DNA of 55,722 nucleotides from Faeciplasma sp045660445 (lineage in GTDB: Bacteria > Bacillota > Clostridia > Oscillospirales > Ruminococcaceae), in assembly GCA_045660445.1 (NCBI GenBank), contig JAZRDR010000007.1, positions 1-55,722 of the forward strand, written 5' to 3'. Made by a program: the position numbers and the translations under genes. Every line of letters starts with the position of its first letter. Within the stretch, counting starts at the first letter, position 1. This document shows, piece after piece, positions 32,106 through 41,259 of the stretch. The notes under the pieces are model-generated. The model did not search any database. It saw only the letters and a program-made list of their open reading frames with translations, and had not been told where the DNA came from.

Positions 32106-33872
32106 GTGATTTTTAAAAGGATTTCAGCTTTTGCTGTTACTTTAATATTAGCTGTTAATTTGCTTTGTTCTTGCGCTAACATCGACAATATTCCTTCGAT
32201 TAGCGACGTTACCGATGAATCGCAGAGCACACCCGCTTCTTCCAGCGAGGAAGAGGTTACTTCGACTGAGGACCCTAACGTTCCGTCGTTTATTGTTACC
32301 ACAACTCCCGAGCCGGATGTGACAACCGCTGCGCCTTCGACCGAGGACGAGCCTGATGTCATTCCTGAAAGCACCTCGGCGCCTTTGCCTGAAGACACTA
32401 AGCCGAGCGACACTACGGTATCGTCTAACGTTGAGCTTCCCGAAACAACACCCGCCTCGACAAACGAGCAGGGAGAGATCGTTGACGATTATAGATCAGA
32501 TCTTGATATGAGTAAAACTGATCCCGAAGAGCTTTATGAAATGTTCGGGCTTGACCGTAATGAAAGAGCGAAGTATTATGACGAGATCTCCGAAAAGCAT
32601 AACTTCCCTATCGTTCACATCTCAACAGAAAACGAAGAAAACATTGTATCACGTGAGGAATATCTTAACTGTTTGGTTGAGATATTTAACTGCGACGATA
32701 AATATATAATGGATGCAACCTCTGCAGGAGTTAGAGTAAGAGGCAATGCAAGCGCGCATTACGGAAACGTGAATCAGATACTTAAAGAAGGCGCACCTTA
32801 CAGAATCAAATTCACAGAAAAGCAGTCTGTTTTGGGCTTGAACGATAATGCAAGATGCAAATCGTGGGTGCTTTTAAGAACCTTCTCGACAGGTATAAGA
32901 GACTATTTGGCATATGACATGGCAAGAGTTATTAATGAAGGCGACTATTTTGTCACTGATGCTCAGTTTGTTCAGGTTTATGTCAACGAAGACTATAAGG
33001 GAATTTACGTTTTGTGCGAGCAGACACAGGCAAATCCGAACAGAGTTGATTTGAACGAAGCCAAAGACGGTTATACCGGCACAGATATCGGATATTTGGT
33101 TGAGCTTGATAACTATGCAACAAGTGAAGACTGGTGGTTCTGGCTGACCTTTAACAAGGAAGAGATCACCGACGTTTACGGCGAGGAAAGAGTTCCGAGA
33201 AAGTATCATTATTCCGTTAAAAATGACCTTTACAGCGACGAACAGCTTAAATTTATCGAAAGATATATGGAAGTTTGCTGGGAAGTTGCGATGAGAGCGA
33301 TCAGAGACAACGAATATTATAAGGTTGATGAAAGCTTTAACCTTGTTTTGGCGCAGGAAGAATTCTCGAGCGCTTATGAGTGCATAAGCCAGGTTATCGA
33401 CATTAAGTCGGTTGTTGATATGTACATCTTGTTTGAGATCGCAAACGATCAGGACTTGGGCGGCGGAAGCTTCTTCTTCGCAGTTGACTTTGGCAAGCAT
33501 TCGCGCTATCCTGTTTTGACCTGCGTTGCACCCTGGGACTTTGACTGGGGATATACAGACTATTACTCTGACGCTGACGGAGGACTTTATGCCGCAAGAT
33601 TTAAAGACGACTATTTCGTTGAGAATTGGGGCGACAGATCTAACCCGTGGCTGATACTCTTCTATTCAGCAGATTGGTTCCAAGATCTTGTTAAGGAAAC
33701 ATGGCGCGAGCATCTTGGCGACATTGAAGCTGTTGTTGATGAATGCTATGAGCTGGTTCAGGACAACAAGAAGGACTTTAACTATGACGGCTCTAGCCGT
33801 TCGTCGCGTGCTCTTAAAAATCTCGATTGGGTTTATGACAGACTTGAGTATTTGAATGAGCTTTGGGGTTAA
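32106..33872 (+). CDS. CotH-family lipoprotein (predicted surface protein kinase)
   Basis: I choose GTG 32106, since GAGAGGA precedes it and the signal sequence MIFKRISAFAVTLILAVNLLCSC starts there in its short form. Cys22 or Cys24 would be lipidated. Residues ~40-140 are a Ser/Thr/Pro/Glu-rich linker. Residues ~150-588 are a CotH domain: VRVRGNASAHYG, SWVLLRTFSTGIRDYLAYDMARV, VQVYVNEDYKGIYVLCEQ, and APWDFDWGY near residue 480 with the metal-binding Asp. CotH of Bacillus is an atypical spore-coat kinase; lipoprotein forms are common in anaerobic polysaccharide degraders, where CotH modules also occur with cellulosomes. The target is unknown. Confidence 0.87.
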   Translation: MIFKRISAFAVTLILAVNLLCSCANIDNIPSISDVTDESQSTPASSSEEEVTSTEDPNVPSFIVTTTPEPDVTTAAPSTEDEPDVIPESTSAPLPEDTKPSDTTVSSNVELPETTPASTNEQGEIVDDYRSDLDMSKTDPEELYEMFGLDRNERAKYYDEISEKHNFPIVHISTENEENIVSREEYLNCLVEIFNCDDKYIMDATSAGVRVRGNASAHYGNVNQILKEGAPYRIKFTEKQSVLGLNDNARCKSWVLLRTFSTGIRDYLAYDMARVINEGDYFVTDAQFVQVYVNEDYKGIYVLCEQTQANPNRVDLNEAKDGYTGTDIGYLVELDNYATSEDWWFWLTFNKEEITDVYGEERVPRKYHYSVKNDLYSDEQLKFIERYMEVCWEVAMRAIRDNEYYKVDESFNLVLAQEEFSSAYECISQVIDIKSVVDMYILFEIANDQDLGGGSFFFAVDFGKHSRYPVLTCVAPWDFDWGYTDYYSDADGGLYAARFKDDYFVENWGDRSNPWLILFYSADWFQDLVKETWREHLGDIEAVVDECYELVQDNKKDFNYDGSSRSSRALKNLDWVYDRLEYLNELWG

Positions 33873-33899
33873 TTTTAAATCAACAAGTTGATTTAAAAT
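33872..33899. repeat. Perfect AT-rich inverted repeat after cotH
   Basis: A 13-base arm (33872-33884) and its complement (33887-33899) with a two-base gap directly follow the stop. There is no T run, so it is not an ordinary terminator. Confidence 0.6.
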
Positions 33900-33939
33900 A
33901 CAAAAGCTTTGACTGTATCAATATAGAATCACAAAATAT

Positions 33940-33976
33940 TAACGGACACCGCAATGAGCGATGTCCGTTATTTTTA
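33940..33976. terminator. Bidirectional terminator
   Basis: AACGGACA and TGTCCGTT form the stem, followed by ATTTTT, between the convergent CotH and GH8 genes. Confidence 0.85.
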
Positions 33977-35137
33977 TCAGTAGATTCTGTAATTACCGCT
34001 GAGAGCGAGGAGTGCGAAGAGATAGAGGCAGTTATCGTAATAACGGCGCTTGTCTTCACGAAGAGGAGTTTCCATGAACTTTTTAACCCAATATTTTGCG
34101 TTATTAACAGTTTCTTCGTCTGCATTGGGTGTCCAGGAAGCGAGGGAAGCTGCAGCATTTGTTGCGATCAAGCCGGTGGGATGCATAACCTCTTCATCGG
34201 TGAATTCGCCGTCGATTCTAGGAGCATATGCAAGACCCTGCTCATAGTTCTCGATAAAGAACTTTTGAAGCTTGGCGTTGTTTTCACACTGCCAAGTGTC
34301 GAGAGCGTTCCAAGACCAATCAAGGCCGATGTTTGCGGCAGTTCTGTAAGAGTCAGAGTAGAAGCGGTCGATTCTTCTTCCACCTCTTCCCCACGGAACG
34401 CCTGCAACGGGTGAGCCATCATAATGAGCATAGTCGGAGCAAAGACCAGTTTCAGGGTGACAAGCAGTGTGAAGATACTCGCGCGATGCTTTGGCGGCAT
34501 CTGCCCAAAACTCACGGTCACATTCGTCAGCCCAAAGAGCAAAAAGATCATAGAAGTGCATGAGATGGTAAGAAGGATCGGAAAAATCAACGCCGGGAAC
34601 AAAGCGGATGAGACGGTTGTCTAAATCCCACATTGTTCTGCCGATGTGTTCACCCTCGCCGCCGCGATGGAGACAATCGTGCAAGATCTGACGTGCCATT
34701 TTAGAATAATTGAAGATGCCTTCACCGTCACCCCATCTGTGAGATGCGAAGAAGAGAGCCATTGCAAAGAACTCTTCACCATCGGGTGCGGGGCCGTCGG
34801 CATTATGTTTGCCGTCGAGAGCGCAGGACCATGCGAAGTAGCCGCCATGCTCACCCTCGTGGGTGTACATATATGTATAGGACCATTTCCAGATGCGATC
34901 GAACTCTTCTTTCTTGTCGAGCTGAACGCACATCATCATTCCATAAGACATACCTTCGGTTCTGGCGTCTATATTGCCGGTATCGACCATATAGCCCATA
35001 TCTGCGCCTGCTTCGTGATAGATCCTAATATCCTCATCGCCATGGAACATGGTGTTAAAAGTGTTGTCTATCCAAGTTTTGATCTCGGCGTCGGTCATGC
35101 CCATTTCAGCTAAAATATTTCTGTATTCCTTGTTCAC
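33977..35137 (-). CDS. GH8 reducing-end xylose-releasing exo-oligoxylanase
   Basis: This 386-residue protein is a GH8 (alpha/alpha)6-barrel enzyme. DARTEGMSYGMMM holds the catalytic Glu, DGEEFFAMALFFASHRWG is the conserved barrel segment, and YSDSYRTAANIGLDWSW lies near the other catalytic acid. The pattern and the absence of a signal peptide match the Rex enzymes (EC 3.2.1.156), which remove xylose from the reducing end of imported xylo-oligosaccharides in the cytoplasm. The gene follows a DUF1292 gene with a four-base gap. Confidence 0.9.
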   Translation of the reverse strand: MNKEYRNILAEMGMTDAEIKTWIDNTFNTMFHGDEDIRIYHEAGADMGYMVDTGNIDARTEGMSYGMMMCVQLDKKEEFDRIWKWSYTYMYTHEGEHGGYFAWSCALDGKHNADGPAPDGEEFFAMALFFASHRWGDGEGIFNYSKMARQILHDCLHRGGEGEHIGRTMWDLDNRLIRFVPGVDFSDPSYHLMHFYDLFALWADECDREFWADAAKASREYLHTACHPETGLCSDYAHYDGSPVAGVPWGRGGRRIDRFYSDSYRTAANIGLDWSWNALDTWQCENNAKLQKFFIENYEQGLAYAPRIDGEFTDEEVMHPTGLIATNAAASLASWTPNADEETVNNAKYWVKKFMETPLREDKRRYYDNCLYLFALLALSGNYRIY

Positions 35138-35141
35138 AAAA

Positions 35142-35429
35142 TCACTCGCCTTTCTTGCCCTCTTGTTCCTTGGTTCTTTCGTATTCGCTTAGCTTTGATT
35201 CCAAAAGTGCCCATTCCTCATCAGTTTCGATGGGATGAAGCTGTAAGGTCTTATCGTCAGGATCGAAGATTGCGGCATAAACCTCGGTATCGCCGTTTTC
35301 ATCCTCAGTATTCTCAGTATAAACTATATAACATTTATTGGTTGCGGTGTTTTTGAAGGTGAACAAAACATCGCAGTCAATGATATCTCCGTTTTCGTTG
35401 ATTGCTGTCATTATAGCTCTTTCTGCCAT
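35142..35429 (-). CDS. DUF1292 family protein
   Basis: I start at 35429 (MAERAIMTAINENGD), which follows AAGGAGG, rather than 13 codons earlier. The 95-residue protein has the DUF1292 core DVLFTFKNTATNKCYIVYT with the acidic segment ENTEDENGDTEVYAAIF and a final Glu/Lys-rich helix. The family is widespread in Firmicutes (YrzB-like) with no known function. Here it lies four bases upstream of the GH8 gene and shares its promoter at 35459-35487 (TTGCAC, 17 bases, TAAACT). Confidence 0.85.
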   Translation of the reverse strand: MAERAIMTAINENGDIIDCDVLFTFKNTATNKCYIVYTENTEDENGDTEVYAAIFDPDDKTLQLHPIETDEEWALLESKLSEYERTKEQEGKKGE

Positions 35430-35458
35430 TGTGATCCTCCTTAAAGAGTGTTTATGAC

Positions 35459-35487
35459 AGTTTAGCATATTTTACTGATTTGTGCAA
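35459..35487 (-). promoter_or_regulatory. Promoter of the DUF1292-GH8 operon
   Basis: TTGCAC (35487-35482), a 17-base spacer and TAAACT (35464-35459). Confidence 0.55.
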
Positions 35488-35492
35488 CCATA

Positions 35493-35531
35493 AAAAACAT
35501 CTGCAAGCTATAAACCTGCAGATGTTTTGTT
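35493..35531 (-). terminator. Terminator after the carbohydrate-binding protein gene
   Basis: AAAACATCTGCA and TGCAGATGTTTT pair around an 11-base loop; on the minus strand it is followed by TTTTTATGG. It lies beyond GC-rich element B. Confidence 0.8.
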
Positions 35532-35552
35532 GAGATAAGAGTTATTATGAAG

Positions 35553-35612
35553 GCGGTTAGCCAGCGAAGCTCACGCGGCGAAGTTGCGTGAGTCGGTGAC
35601 AAGTCGCCGGTC
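35553..35612. repeat. GC-rich structured intergenic element (copy B)
   Basis: It contains hairpin CTCACGC/GCGTGAG with GGCGAAGTT in the loop, flanked by GGCGG and CCGG ends and a GCGAAGC motif. It lies between the stop of the carbohydrate-binding protein gene and its terminator, so it is transcribed as a 3' UTR. Confidence 0.55.
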
Positions 35613-35614
35613 AA

Positions 35615-37522
35615 TTATCTGTCGTCTTGAGGAGGCTGTTTGCCTTCGCCATGCATAGCACCGAATCCGCCGGGATTGCCGAATGTCTCGCCACCGCGGG
35701 AGCCACCGATTCCAATGCTACCATAAGCAGTAAGGTAATCTTCGATAGTAAACTTAGAAAGCTCGTTTCCGCCAGAATACTTGCCGCCTTCGCAGATTCC
35801 GTCGGTAACAGTTCCGCCGGAATATTCACCGCCATAGGAAACGGTATATTCTGTTCCCTGCTTAAGCATAGGAGAGCTGAAAACGATGTTTTGAACATCC
35901 TTGCTGACTGTGAATACGAAGCTTTCATCTCCACCCTCGATAGAAATGCATGTGCCTGCACCGATAGTCTGATCGAAGTTGAGAGCGATTGTATTCTGTG
36001 TGGGGTTATCAGGCGCCTGAGCCATCATTGCCGAGCCTGTTGCAACAAGAGTTCCGCCCTGGAAATAGAAGTCTCCTCCATAGTCGATTGCACCGTTGGC
36101 ACCATTATCGGGACCGTTTACGATGAGAGTGCCGTCGGTCATATAGATACTTCCGTTGGAATCTACGCCATCGCCCTGAGCGTTGATAACGATATATCCG
36201 CCTGCAATGCTGACATAGTTATCGCTTGAAGCAGCTTCGGGGCCAAAACCCATACCGTCGAAGCCCTGCTCGTCGGTTCCACCTGCGGTGTTGATGCCGT
36301 CATCCAAGGATGTGATGTATACATTACCGCCTTTGATATCAGCAGCCATAGCCTCTAAGCCTTCGTTACAAGTGGTTATAACGATCATACCGTTATTAAT
36401 ACAAAGCTCAGAATCAGTATGAAGTGCATCATCAGCAGTTGCGATGTTGAATGTGCCGCCATTGATAGTTAAGTCACCTGCTACATTGAATGCATCGTCT
36501 GATGTATCAAAAATGAGGTTGCCGCTGTTAACAGCTGCATAACCTTGATTTACCTTGATACCCTTGCAGCTTGTTGTATCCAAAGGAGCTTGAGTGCTTC
36601 CATTACCGGTTTTGATTGAAACAGAGCAGTTGGTAATGCTTACTGCAGTTTCTGCCTGGATACCATCGCCATTAGCACTTAAGTAGATGTTGGAATCAAA
36701 GATATCTGCCCAACCAAGTGCGGGATCAATATCTTGAGTGGATCTTAAAGCATCACCGCCTGCGGCAATATTTATTGTCGAGTTCTGGATAGTCAAGCTG
36801 TCCTTGCCGTTGATACCGTTGTTAAGCGCAGTGACATTGATGTTAGTATTAATGATCTTCAAGACGTCCTTAGCAGTTATGCCGTTTTTGAAGTTGCCAT
36901 TAACAGTGAGAGTGCCTGTTCCGCGAATGATAAGGTCATCCTTGCTATAGATGCAGGCATCGGGATCACCGTCGATCTCGGAGCAATAATCATAAGAATA
37001 ATCATAGCTTGAGCCGTCTGTAAAGATATTTTCAGTGGTGCCGTTTAAGATAACTGTTGTAGTATTTGCATTATATACATACAAAGGTGCTGTATCGGAG
37101 CAAGTGATGTTGACGCCATTGAAGATGAGAACTACATCCTCGTCCTTGGCATTAACCAAGATTCTGCCATCGTTAAGAGTTCCCGAGAAGCTGAAGGTTC
37201 CTGCACGGTTGATAACGATGGTTTTGCCGTCAAGCACAGCTCCTCCACCCTCGATAGAAGCAGTATCTCCCGCAAGAGTGATGACAGTGTCACCAGTTTC
37301 ATTTGTTTCAGCAACGGGGGTTGTAGCATCGGGAAGGTCTGATTCAGAGATCACCTGCATTGTGTAATTAAAGTCAGAGTTTTGGATTCCGTCACCAACC
37401 TTGTCTCCCTGAGTGTCGGGCTGAAGCAAAACAAACAAAATGATAACACCAAACAATGCAAGCACTGCCAAAACAGCAACAAAGGTCTTCATATTGTTGT
37501 TTTTACGTTTGATTTTTGCCAT
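35615..37522 (-). CDS. Cthe_2159-like carbohydrate-binding beta-helix protein
   Basis: I start at 37522 (MAKIKRKNNNMKTF), after GGAGGT. The 635-residue product has a basic N-terminus, one transmembrane anchor (residues ~12-32, FVAVLAVLALFGVIILFVLL) and a long repetitive domain. From ~80 the sequence cycles through short strands with N/D/G turns (DDLIIRGTGTLTVNG, ITAKDVLKIINTNINV, DSLTIQNSTINIAAGGDAL), typical of a right-handed beta-helix. The family (DUF4353, founding member Cthe_2159) binds cellulose and acidic polysaccharide and contains calcium. The end is Gly-rich (SRGGETFGNPGGFG). It is probably membrane-anchored at the cell surface. Confidence 0.85.
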   Translation of the reverse strand: MAKIKRKNNNMKTFVAVLAVLALFGVIILFVLLQPDTQGDKVGDGIQNSDFNYTMQVISESDLPDATTPVAETNETGDTVITLAGDTASIEGGGAVLDGKTIVINRAGTFSFSGTLNDGRILVNAKDEDVVLIFNGVNITCSDTAPLYVYNANTTTVILNGTTENIFTDGSSYDYSYDYCSEIDGDPDACIYSKDDLIIRGTGTLTVNGNFKNGITAKDVLKIINTNINVTALNNGINGKDSLTIQNSTINIAAGGDALRSTQDIDPALGWADIFDSNIYLSANGDGIQAETAVSITNCSVSIKTGNGSTQAPLDTTSCKGIKVNQGYAAVNSGNLIFDTSDDAFNVAGDLTINGGTFNIATADDALHTDSELCINNGMIVITTCNEGLEAMAADIKGGNVYITSLDDGINTAGGTDEQGFDGMGFGPEAASSDNYVSIAGGYIVINAQGDGVDSNGSIYMTDGTLIVNGPDNGANGAIDYGGDFYFQGGTLVATGSAMMAQAPDNPTQNTIALNFDQTIGAGTCISIEGGDESFVFTVSKDVQNIVFSSPMLKQGTEYTVSYGGEYSGGTVTDGICEGGKYSGGNELSKFTIEDYLTAYGSIGIGGSRGGETFGNPGGFGAMHGEGKQPPQDDR

Positions 37523-37630
37523 ATATTTTACCTCCGTAAGTAAATTTTCTATTAAATTCATTATATCACCAAGATGGGATTAGTCAATCGAGATGAATGA
37601 TATTTCATTTTGTTTTCACAAAAATTGCAT

Positions 37631-38797
37631 CTATTTTATTAACTCACCTCTTACGGCGTTAATAATCTTTCTTGTAAGAGCGGTTGTTCCGCAATCGACA
37701 CGCTGCATGCCGATAAGAATAGTCATCTTGCTCTTGGGATAGTTTGCAAAGAAGCATCCAAGCCAACCGTCCCAACCATATTCGCCCTCTTCACTTAAAA
37801 CATATGCCTGACCGGGATCGACGAGGTTTCGCATTAAATTGCCATAGCTGTATCCTGACAAAGAACGCCATCCCTTCGAAAGTGATTCGACCTGCCAAGG
37901 CATTAAAGACGGAGACGTGAGATATTTAACTGCATTTTCGGAAAGGATGCGCTTGCCGCAATACTCACCGCCGTTTAAGAGCATGGTTGCAAATTTTGCA
38001 TAGTCATCTAAAGTGGAATAAAGTCCTGCTCCGCCCGATTCAAAAGCGGGAGGAGTGTCTGTTATAGCAACTCCGAGATGTTCTGTAAAAACAGGTTCAA
38101 CACACCACTTTTCATAATTGGTGCGATAAACGTTTGCAAGGCGGCGCTTGCTATCAGGCTTAACATAGAAGCCGGTGTCAGTCATACCAAGAGGTTCGAA
38201 TATCTCCTTTTGCATAAATTCACCGAGAGTCATTCCGCTTACCCGCTCGACAAGTGCGCCCAAAATGTCGGCACTTGCGCCGTACATAAACATATCACCC
38301 GGATCGAAGCTTAAATCGCATTCGCCTATCCTGCGGGCAAATTCAGCAGTCGTCATGGGGTTATCTGAATGCAAACGCTCGTTAAGCTCCCAAAATACAG
38401 AGCCAACCTGCTGACCCGACGGAGTGTTTCCGGGATAAGGGATACCGGAAGTCATATTCAAAAGGTCTTTAACGGTTATCTGCTGAGTAGCTTTTATGCG
38501 GTTTCCGTCGATATTATAATAAGCTTCGCTGAAGCCGGGCATAGTCCAGCAAAGGCAAGCACCAAGATCAAGAAGTCCCCTATCTGCTAAAATCATAGCT
38601 GCAACAGCAGTTACGGGCTTTGACATTGAATAAAGGCGCATAACTGTATCGCGGGAGAAAGGTGTTTTATTTTCAAGATCGCGATAACCGTACTCTTCGT
38701 ATAAAACCTCTTTGCCATCGACAAGAACAAGGACGTTAGCGCCGGAAGTGAATTTACTGTTTTCTATTTCATGCTGCAATATTTTCTTAATGTCCAT
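37631..38797 (-). CDS. Serine hydrolase, class C beta-lactamase-like
   Basis: This 388-residue protein has the SxxK motif S57-M-S-K60 in MRLYSMSKPVTAVAA, preceded by FSRDTV, and a YxN-like position in FMYGASADILGALVERVSG. The third motif may be in the C-terminal GWDGWLGCFFANYPKSKMT region. There is no signal peptide, so it would act inside the cell, unlike most penicillin-binding relatives. Family members include esterases and D-amino peptidases; true lactam resistance cannot be inferred. It is divergent from the rnhA region. Confidence 0.87.
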   Translation of the reverse strand: MDIKKILQHEIENSKFTSGANVLVLVDGKEVLYEEYGYRDLENKTPFSRDTVMRLYSMSKPVTAVAAMILADRGLLDLGACLCWTMPGFSEAYYNIDGNRIKATQQITVKDLLNMTSGIPYPGNTPSGQQVGSVFWELNERLHSDNPMTTAEFARRIGECDLSFDPGDMFMYGASADILGALVERVSGMTLGEFMQKEIFEPLGMTDTGFYVKPDSKRRLANVYRTNYEKWCVEPVFTEHLGVAITDTPPAFESGGAGLYSTLDDYAKFATMLLNGGEYCGKRILSENAVKYLTSPSLMPWQVESLSKGWRSLSGYSYGNLMRNLVDPGQAYVLSEEGEYGWDGWLGCFFANYPKSKMTILIGMQRVDCGTTALTRKIINAVRGELIK

Positions 38798-38870
38798 AAT
38801 ATAAAAATCCTTTCAGATCGGCTTATGAATTAATTATATTTATTTATTCTTAATATGTCAAACAAATTTG

Positions 38871-38899
38871 TTGACAAACTCGATAATTAATAGTATAGT
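38871..38899 (+). promoter_or_regulatory. Strong promoter of a candidate structured RNA
   Basis: Perfect TTGACA (38871-38876), a 17-base spacer and TATAGT (38894-38899). The first gene on this strand, rnhA, starts 210 bases later and has its own promoter. Confidence 0.7.
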
Positions 38900-38905
38900 G
38901 GAGTT

Positions 38906-39040
38906 AGCGGAAGCTAACTGAATGTTTGAGAGAGGCGGCAAGCTCTTAGCCTGCGCCGCCGAAGGCGGCTGTGGCGAAGAGGTGCCGCTTAAGCAGTAAA
39001 AGGCAGAAAATGCAAAGAAACAAAATGAAAATATATGCAT
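38906..39040 (+). ncRNA. Candidate structured RNA containing GC-rich element C
   Basis: Starting near 38906 the transcript would hold GTTAGC-GGAA-GCTAAC, then a long branched hairpin: outer GCGGCA/TGCCGC and CTCTT/AAGAG, inner GCCGCC-GAA-GGCGGC (38935-38990). No ORF with a ribosome binding site is visible and there is no clear terminator before the rnhA promoter. It could be an independent RNA or the distal 5' leader of rnhA. Confidence 0.45.
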
Positions 39041-39048
39041 TTTGATAG

Positions 39049-39089
39049 TTGATTTAATTTTCAACATAAGTTATAATATTATGTTGAAA
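39049..39089 (+). promoter_or_regulatory. rnhA promoter inside a perfect palindrome
   Basis: TTGATT (39049-39054), a 17-base spacer and TATAAT (39072-39077). TTTCAACATAA (39058-39068) and TTATGTTGAAA (39079-39089) are perfect inverted arms that flank the -10, a typical repressor site. Confidence 0.6.
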
Positions 39090-39110
39090 TATGATAGCTT
39101 GAGGAAACGG

Positions 39111-39548
39111 ATGAAAACAGTTTATATATACACAGACGGCGCTTGTTCTGGAAATCCCGGCCCCGGCGGATGGGGTGCAATTTTAAAGTATGGAAATGCT
39201 TACAAAGAGCTTTCGGGCGCAAATGAGCTTACAACTAACAATAAAATGGAGCTTACTGCTGTTATCATGGCTTTAAAGGCATTAAAAGAGCCGTGCAAGG
39301 TAATACTTACTACTGACTCGAAATATGTTGTTGACGGAATCGAAAAAGGTTGGGCAAAAAGTTGGAAGAGAAACGGATGGATCAAATCTGACAAAAAGCC
39401 TGCACTTAACAGCGATCTTTGGGATGAGCTTTTGAATTTATTGGACGTTCACCAAGTTAAGTTTAATTGGGTTAAAGGGCATGACGGTCATCCCGAAAAC
39501 GAAAGATGTGACGAAATGGCCGTTTCGGAATATAAAGCACTTAGATAA
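39111..39548 (+). CDS. rnhA: Ribonuclease HI
   Basis: I start at 39111 (MKTVYIYTDGACSGNPG), after GAGGAAA. The 145-residue enzyme removes RNA from RNA:DNA hybrids. The four catalytic acids are visible: Asp in YTDGACSGN, Glu in NNKMELTAV, Asp in LTTDSKYV and Asp in NERCDEMA. The handle region WAKSWKRNGWIKSDKKP is of the E. coli type. It stands 45 bases before nifS. Confidence 0.95.
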   Translation: MKTVYIYTDGACSGNPGPGGWGAILKYGNAYKELSGANELTTNNKMELTAVIMALKALKEPCKVILTTDSKYVVDGIEKGWAKSWKRNGWIKSDKKPALNSDLWDELLNLLDVHQVKFNWVKGHDGHPENERCDEMAVSEYKALR

Positions 39549-39593
39549 ATTTTATATAATGATATATAGCTTAGAAAGGATGTTGAATATATA

Positions 39594-40787
39594 ATGGAAA
39601 AGCGATTTGTATATGCTGATAATGCTGCGACAACAAGGGTTTCAAAGTCTGCGCTTGATGCTGCTATGCCATATTTTACTGAAATTTATGGTAACGCTTC
39701 AAGCATTTACTCTTTGGGCATGAACTCTGCTCGTGCTGTTATGAAAGCAAGAGAACAGGTTGCGAAGGCAATCGGTGCAAAAACAAGTGAGATATATTTC
39801 ACCAGTGGCGGATCAGAAGCTGACAACTGGGCAATAAAATCTGCAGCTACTGTTCAGGCAAAGAAGGGCAAGAAGCACATCATCACATCAGTGTTTGAGC
39901 ATCATGCTGTTTTGCACACTGTTGATCATCTTGCAAAGAACGGATTTGAGGTAACATACATCCCCGTTGATGAAATGGGAATGGTAAACCCCGAGGACAT
40001 TAGAAATGCAATCCGTGAGGATACCGCACTTGTAACTATTATGTTTGCGAATAACGAGATCGGTACCATCCAACCTATTAAGGAGATCGGCGCTATCTGC
40101 CGTGAGAAAAAGGTTTGGTTCCACACTGATGCTGTACAAGCTGTTGGCAACGTGGATATTGATGTTGCTGATATGAACATTGACATGCTTTCTTTGTCCG
40201 GACATAAGATACATGCTCCAAAGGGTGTTGGTGCTTTATATGTAAGAAACGGAATAAACTTGCCAAATCTTATTCACGGAGGCGCTCAGGAAAGAACCAA
40301 GCGTGCCGGAACAGAAAACGTTCCCTCTATCGTTGCTTTAGGTGTTGCTATTGAAGAAGCTTGCGCTGATATCCCTGCAAAGCAGGCGAAGGTTAGCGTT
40401 ATGCGTGACAAGCTTATCGAAAACCTCTTAAAAATCAAAGAATCAAGACTTAACGGAGATGCCAAAAAGCGTCTTTGCGGAAACGTTAACATCTCGTTCA
40501 GAGGAATCGAGGGTGAAAGCTTGCTTTTGATGCTTGACCTTGAAGGAATAAGCGCATCAAGCGGATCGGCTTGCACATCTGGCTCCTTGGATCCTTCACA
40601 CGTTTTGCTTGCTATCGGTCTTCCCCACGCAACTGCGCACGGTTCGTTAAGACTTAGCATCAACGAGGATACGACCAACGAGGACGTTGATTACATTATC
40701 GAAAAGGTTAATGCTGTTGTTGCAAAGCTTAGAGCAATGAGCCCCTTGTGGGAAAGAATTTGCAAGACTGAAGGCATTGAAGACTAA
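39594..40787 (+). CDS. nifS: Cysteine desulfurase (NifS/IscS type)
   Basis: This 397-residue PLP enzyme removes sulfur from cysteine and passes it on as a persulfide. The PLP lysine is in SLSGHKIHAPKG (~residue 203) and the catalytic cysteine in ASSGSACTSGS (~residue 325). HTDAVQAVG is the PLP-phosphate region. It is directly followed by nifU (40 bases) and mnmA, which suggests that it supplies sulfur for Fe-S clusters and for tRNA 2-thiouridine. Confidence 0.95.
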   Translation: MEKRFVYADNAATTRVSKSALDAAMPYFTEIYGNASSIYSLGMNSARAVMKAREQVAKAIGAKTSEIYFTSGGSEADNWAIKSAATVQAKKGKKHIITSVFEHHAVLHTVDHLAKNGFEVTYIPVDEMGMVNPEDIRNAIREDTALVTIMFANNEIGTIQPIKEIGAICREKKVWFHTDAVQAVGNVDIDVADMNIDMLSLSGHKIHAPKGVGALYVRNGINLPNLIHGGAQERTKRAGTENVPSIVALGVAIEEACADIPAKQAKVSVMRDKLIENLLKIKESRLNGDAKKRLCGNVNISFRGIEGESLLLMLDLEGISASSGSACTSGSLDPSHVLLAIGLPHATAHGSLRLSINEDTTNEDVDYIIEKVNAVVAKLRAMSPLWERICKTEGIED

Positions 40788-40827
40788 GTTTCTATACTGA
40801 AAAATCTCTTGAAAGGAAGTTATATAA

Positions 40828-41259
40828 ATGATTTACAGCGAAAAGGTTATGGACCACTTCTCTAACCCCAGAAACGTTGGCGAAATTGAAAATGCTGACG
40901 GTATCGGCGAGATCGGCAATGAAAAGTGCGGCGACATTATGAAGATGTATCTTAAGATCGACGGCGGCGTTATCACCGACGTTAAGTTTAAGACATTCGG
41001 ATGCGGTGCTGCTGTTGCAACAAGCTCGATGGCAACTGAGCTTATCAAGGGCGCAACCATTGACGATGCCCTTAAGCTTACCAACAAGGCTGTTGTTGAG
41101 GCTTTGGACGGTTTGCCGGCTGCAAAGCTTCACTGCTCAGTTTTGGCTGAACAGGCAATCAAGGCAGCTTTGTGGGATTATTATTCCCGTCAGGGCATTG
41201 ACCCTTTGCCCATCGTAGGTGAGCTTCACGAGCACTGTGAGGAATGTTCTGTTGACTAA
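40828..41259 (+). CDS. nifU: Fe-S cluster scaffold NifU/IscU-type
   Basis: This 143-residue scaffold has FSNPRNVGEIENADGIG at its start and the three cluster-binding cysteines in GNEKCGD, FGCGAAVATSS and KLHCSVLAEQA. It has a short extension after the IscU fold ending in HEHCEECSVD, with extra Cys residues. Bases 41252-41259 overlap the start chosen for mnmA. Its partner is the cysteine desulfurase upstream. Confidence 0.94.
   Translation: MIYSEKVMDHFSNPRNVGEIENADGIGEIGNEKCGDIMKMYLKIDGGVITDVKFKTFGCGAAVATSSMATELIKGATIDDALKLTNKAVVEALDGLPAAKLHCSVLAEQAIKAALWDYYSRQGIDPLPIVGELHEHCEECSVD

Noticed and set aside
31934..32413. 159-aa minus-strand ORF
   Set aside because: It is the shadow of the Ser/Thr/Pro linker of the CotH lipoprotein.
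37631..38797. Beta-lactam resistance gene
   Set aside because: The fold is beta-lactamase-like, but there is no signal peptide and the YxN and KTG motifs are atypical, so resistance cannot be claimed.
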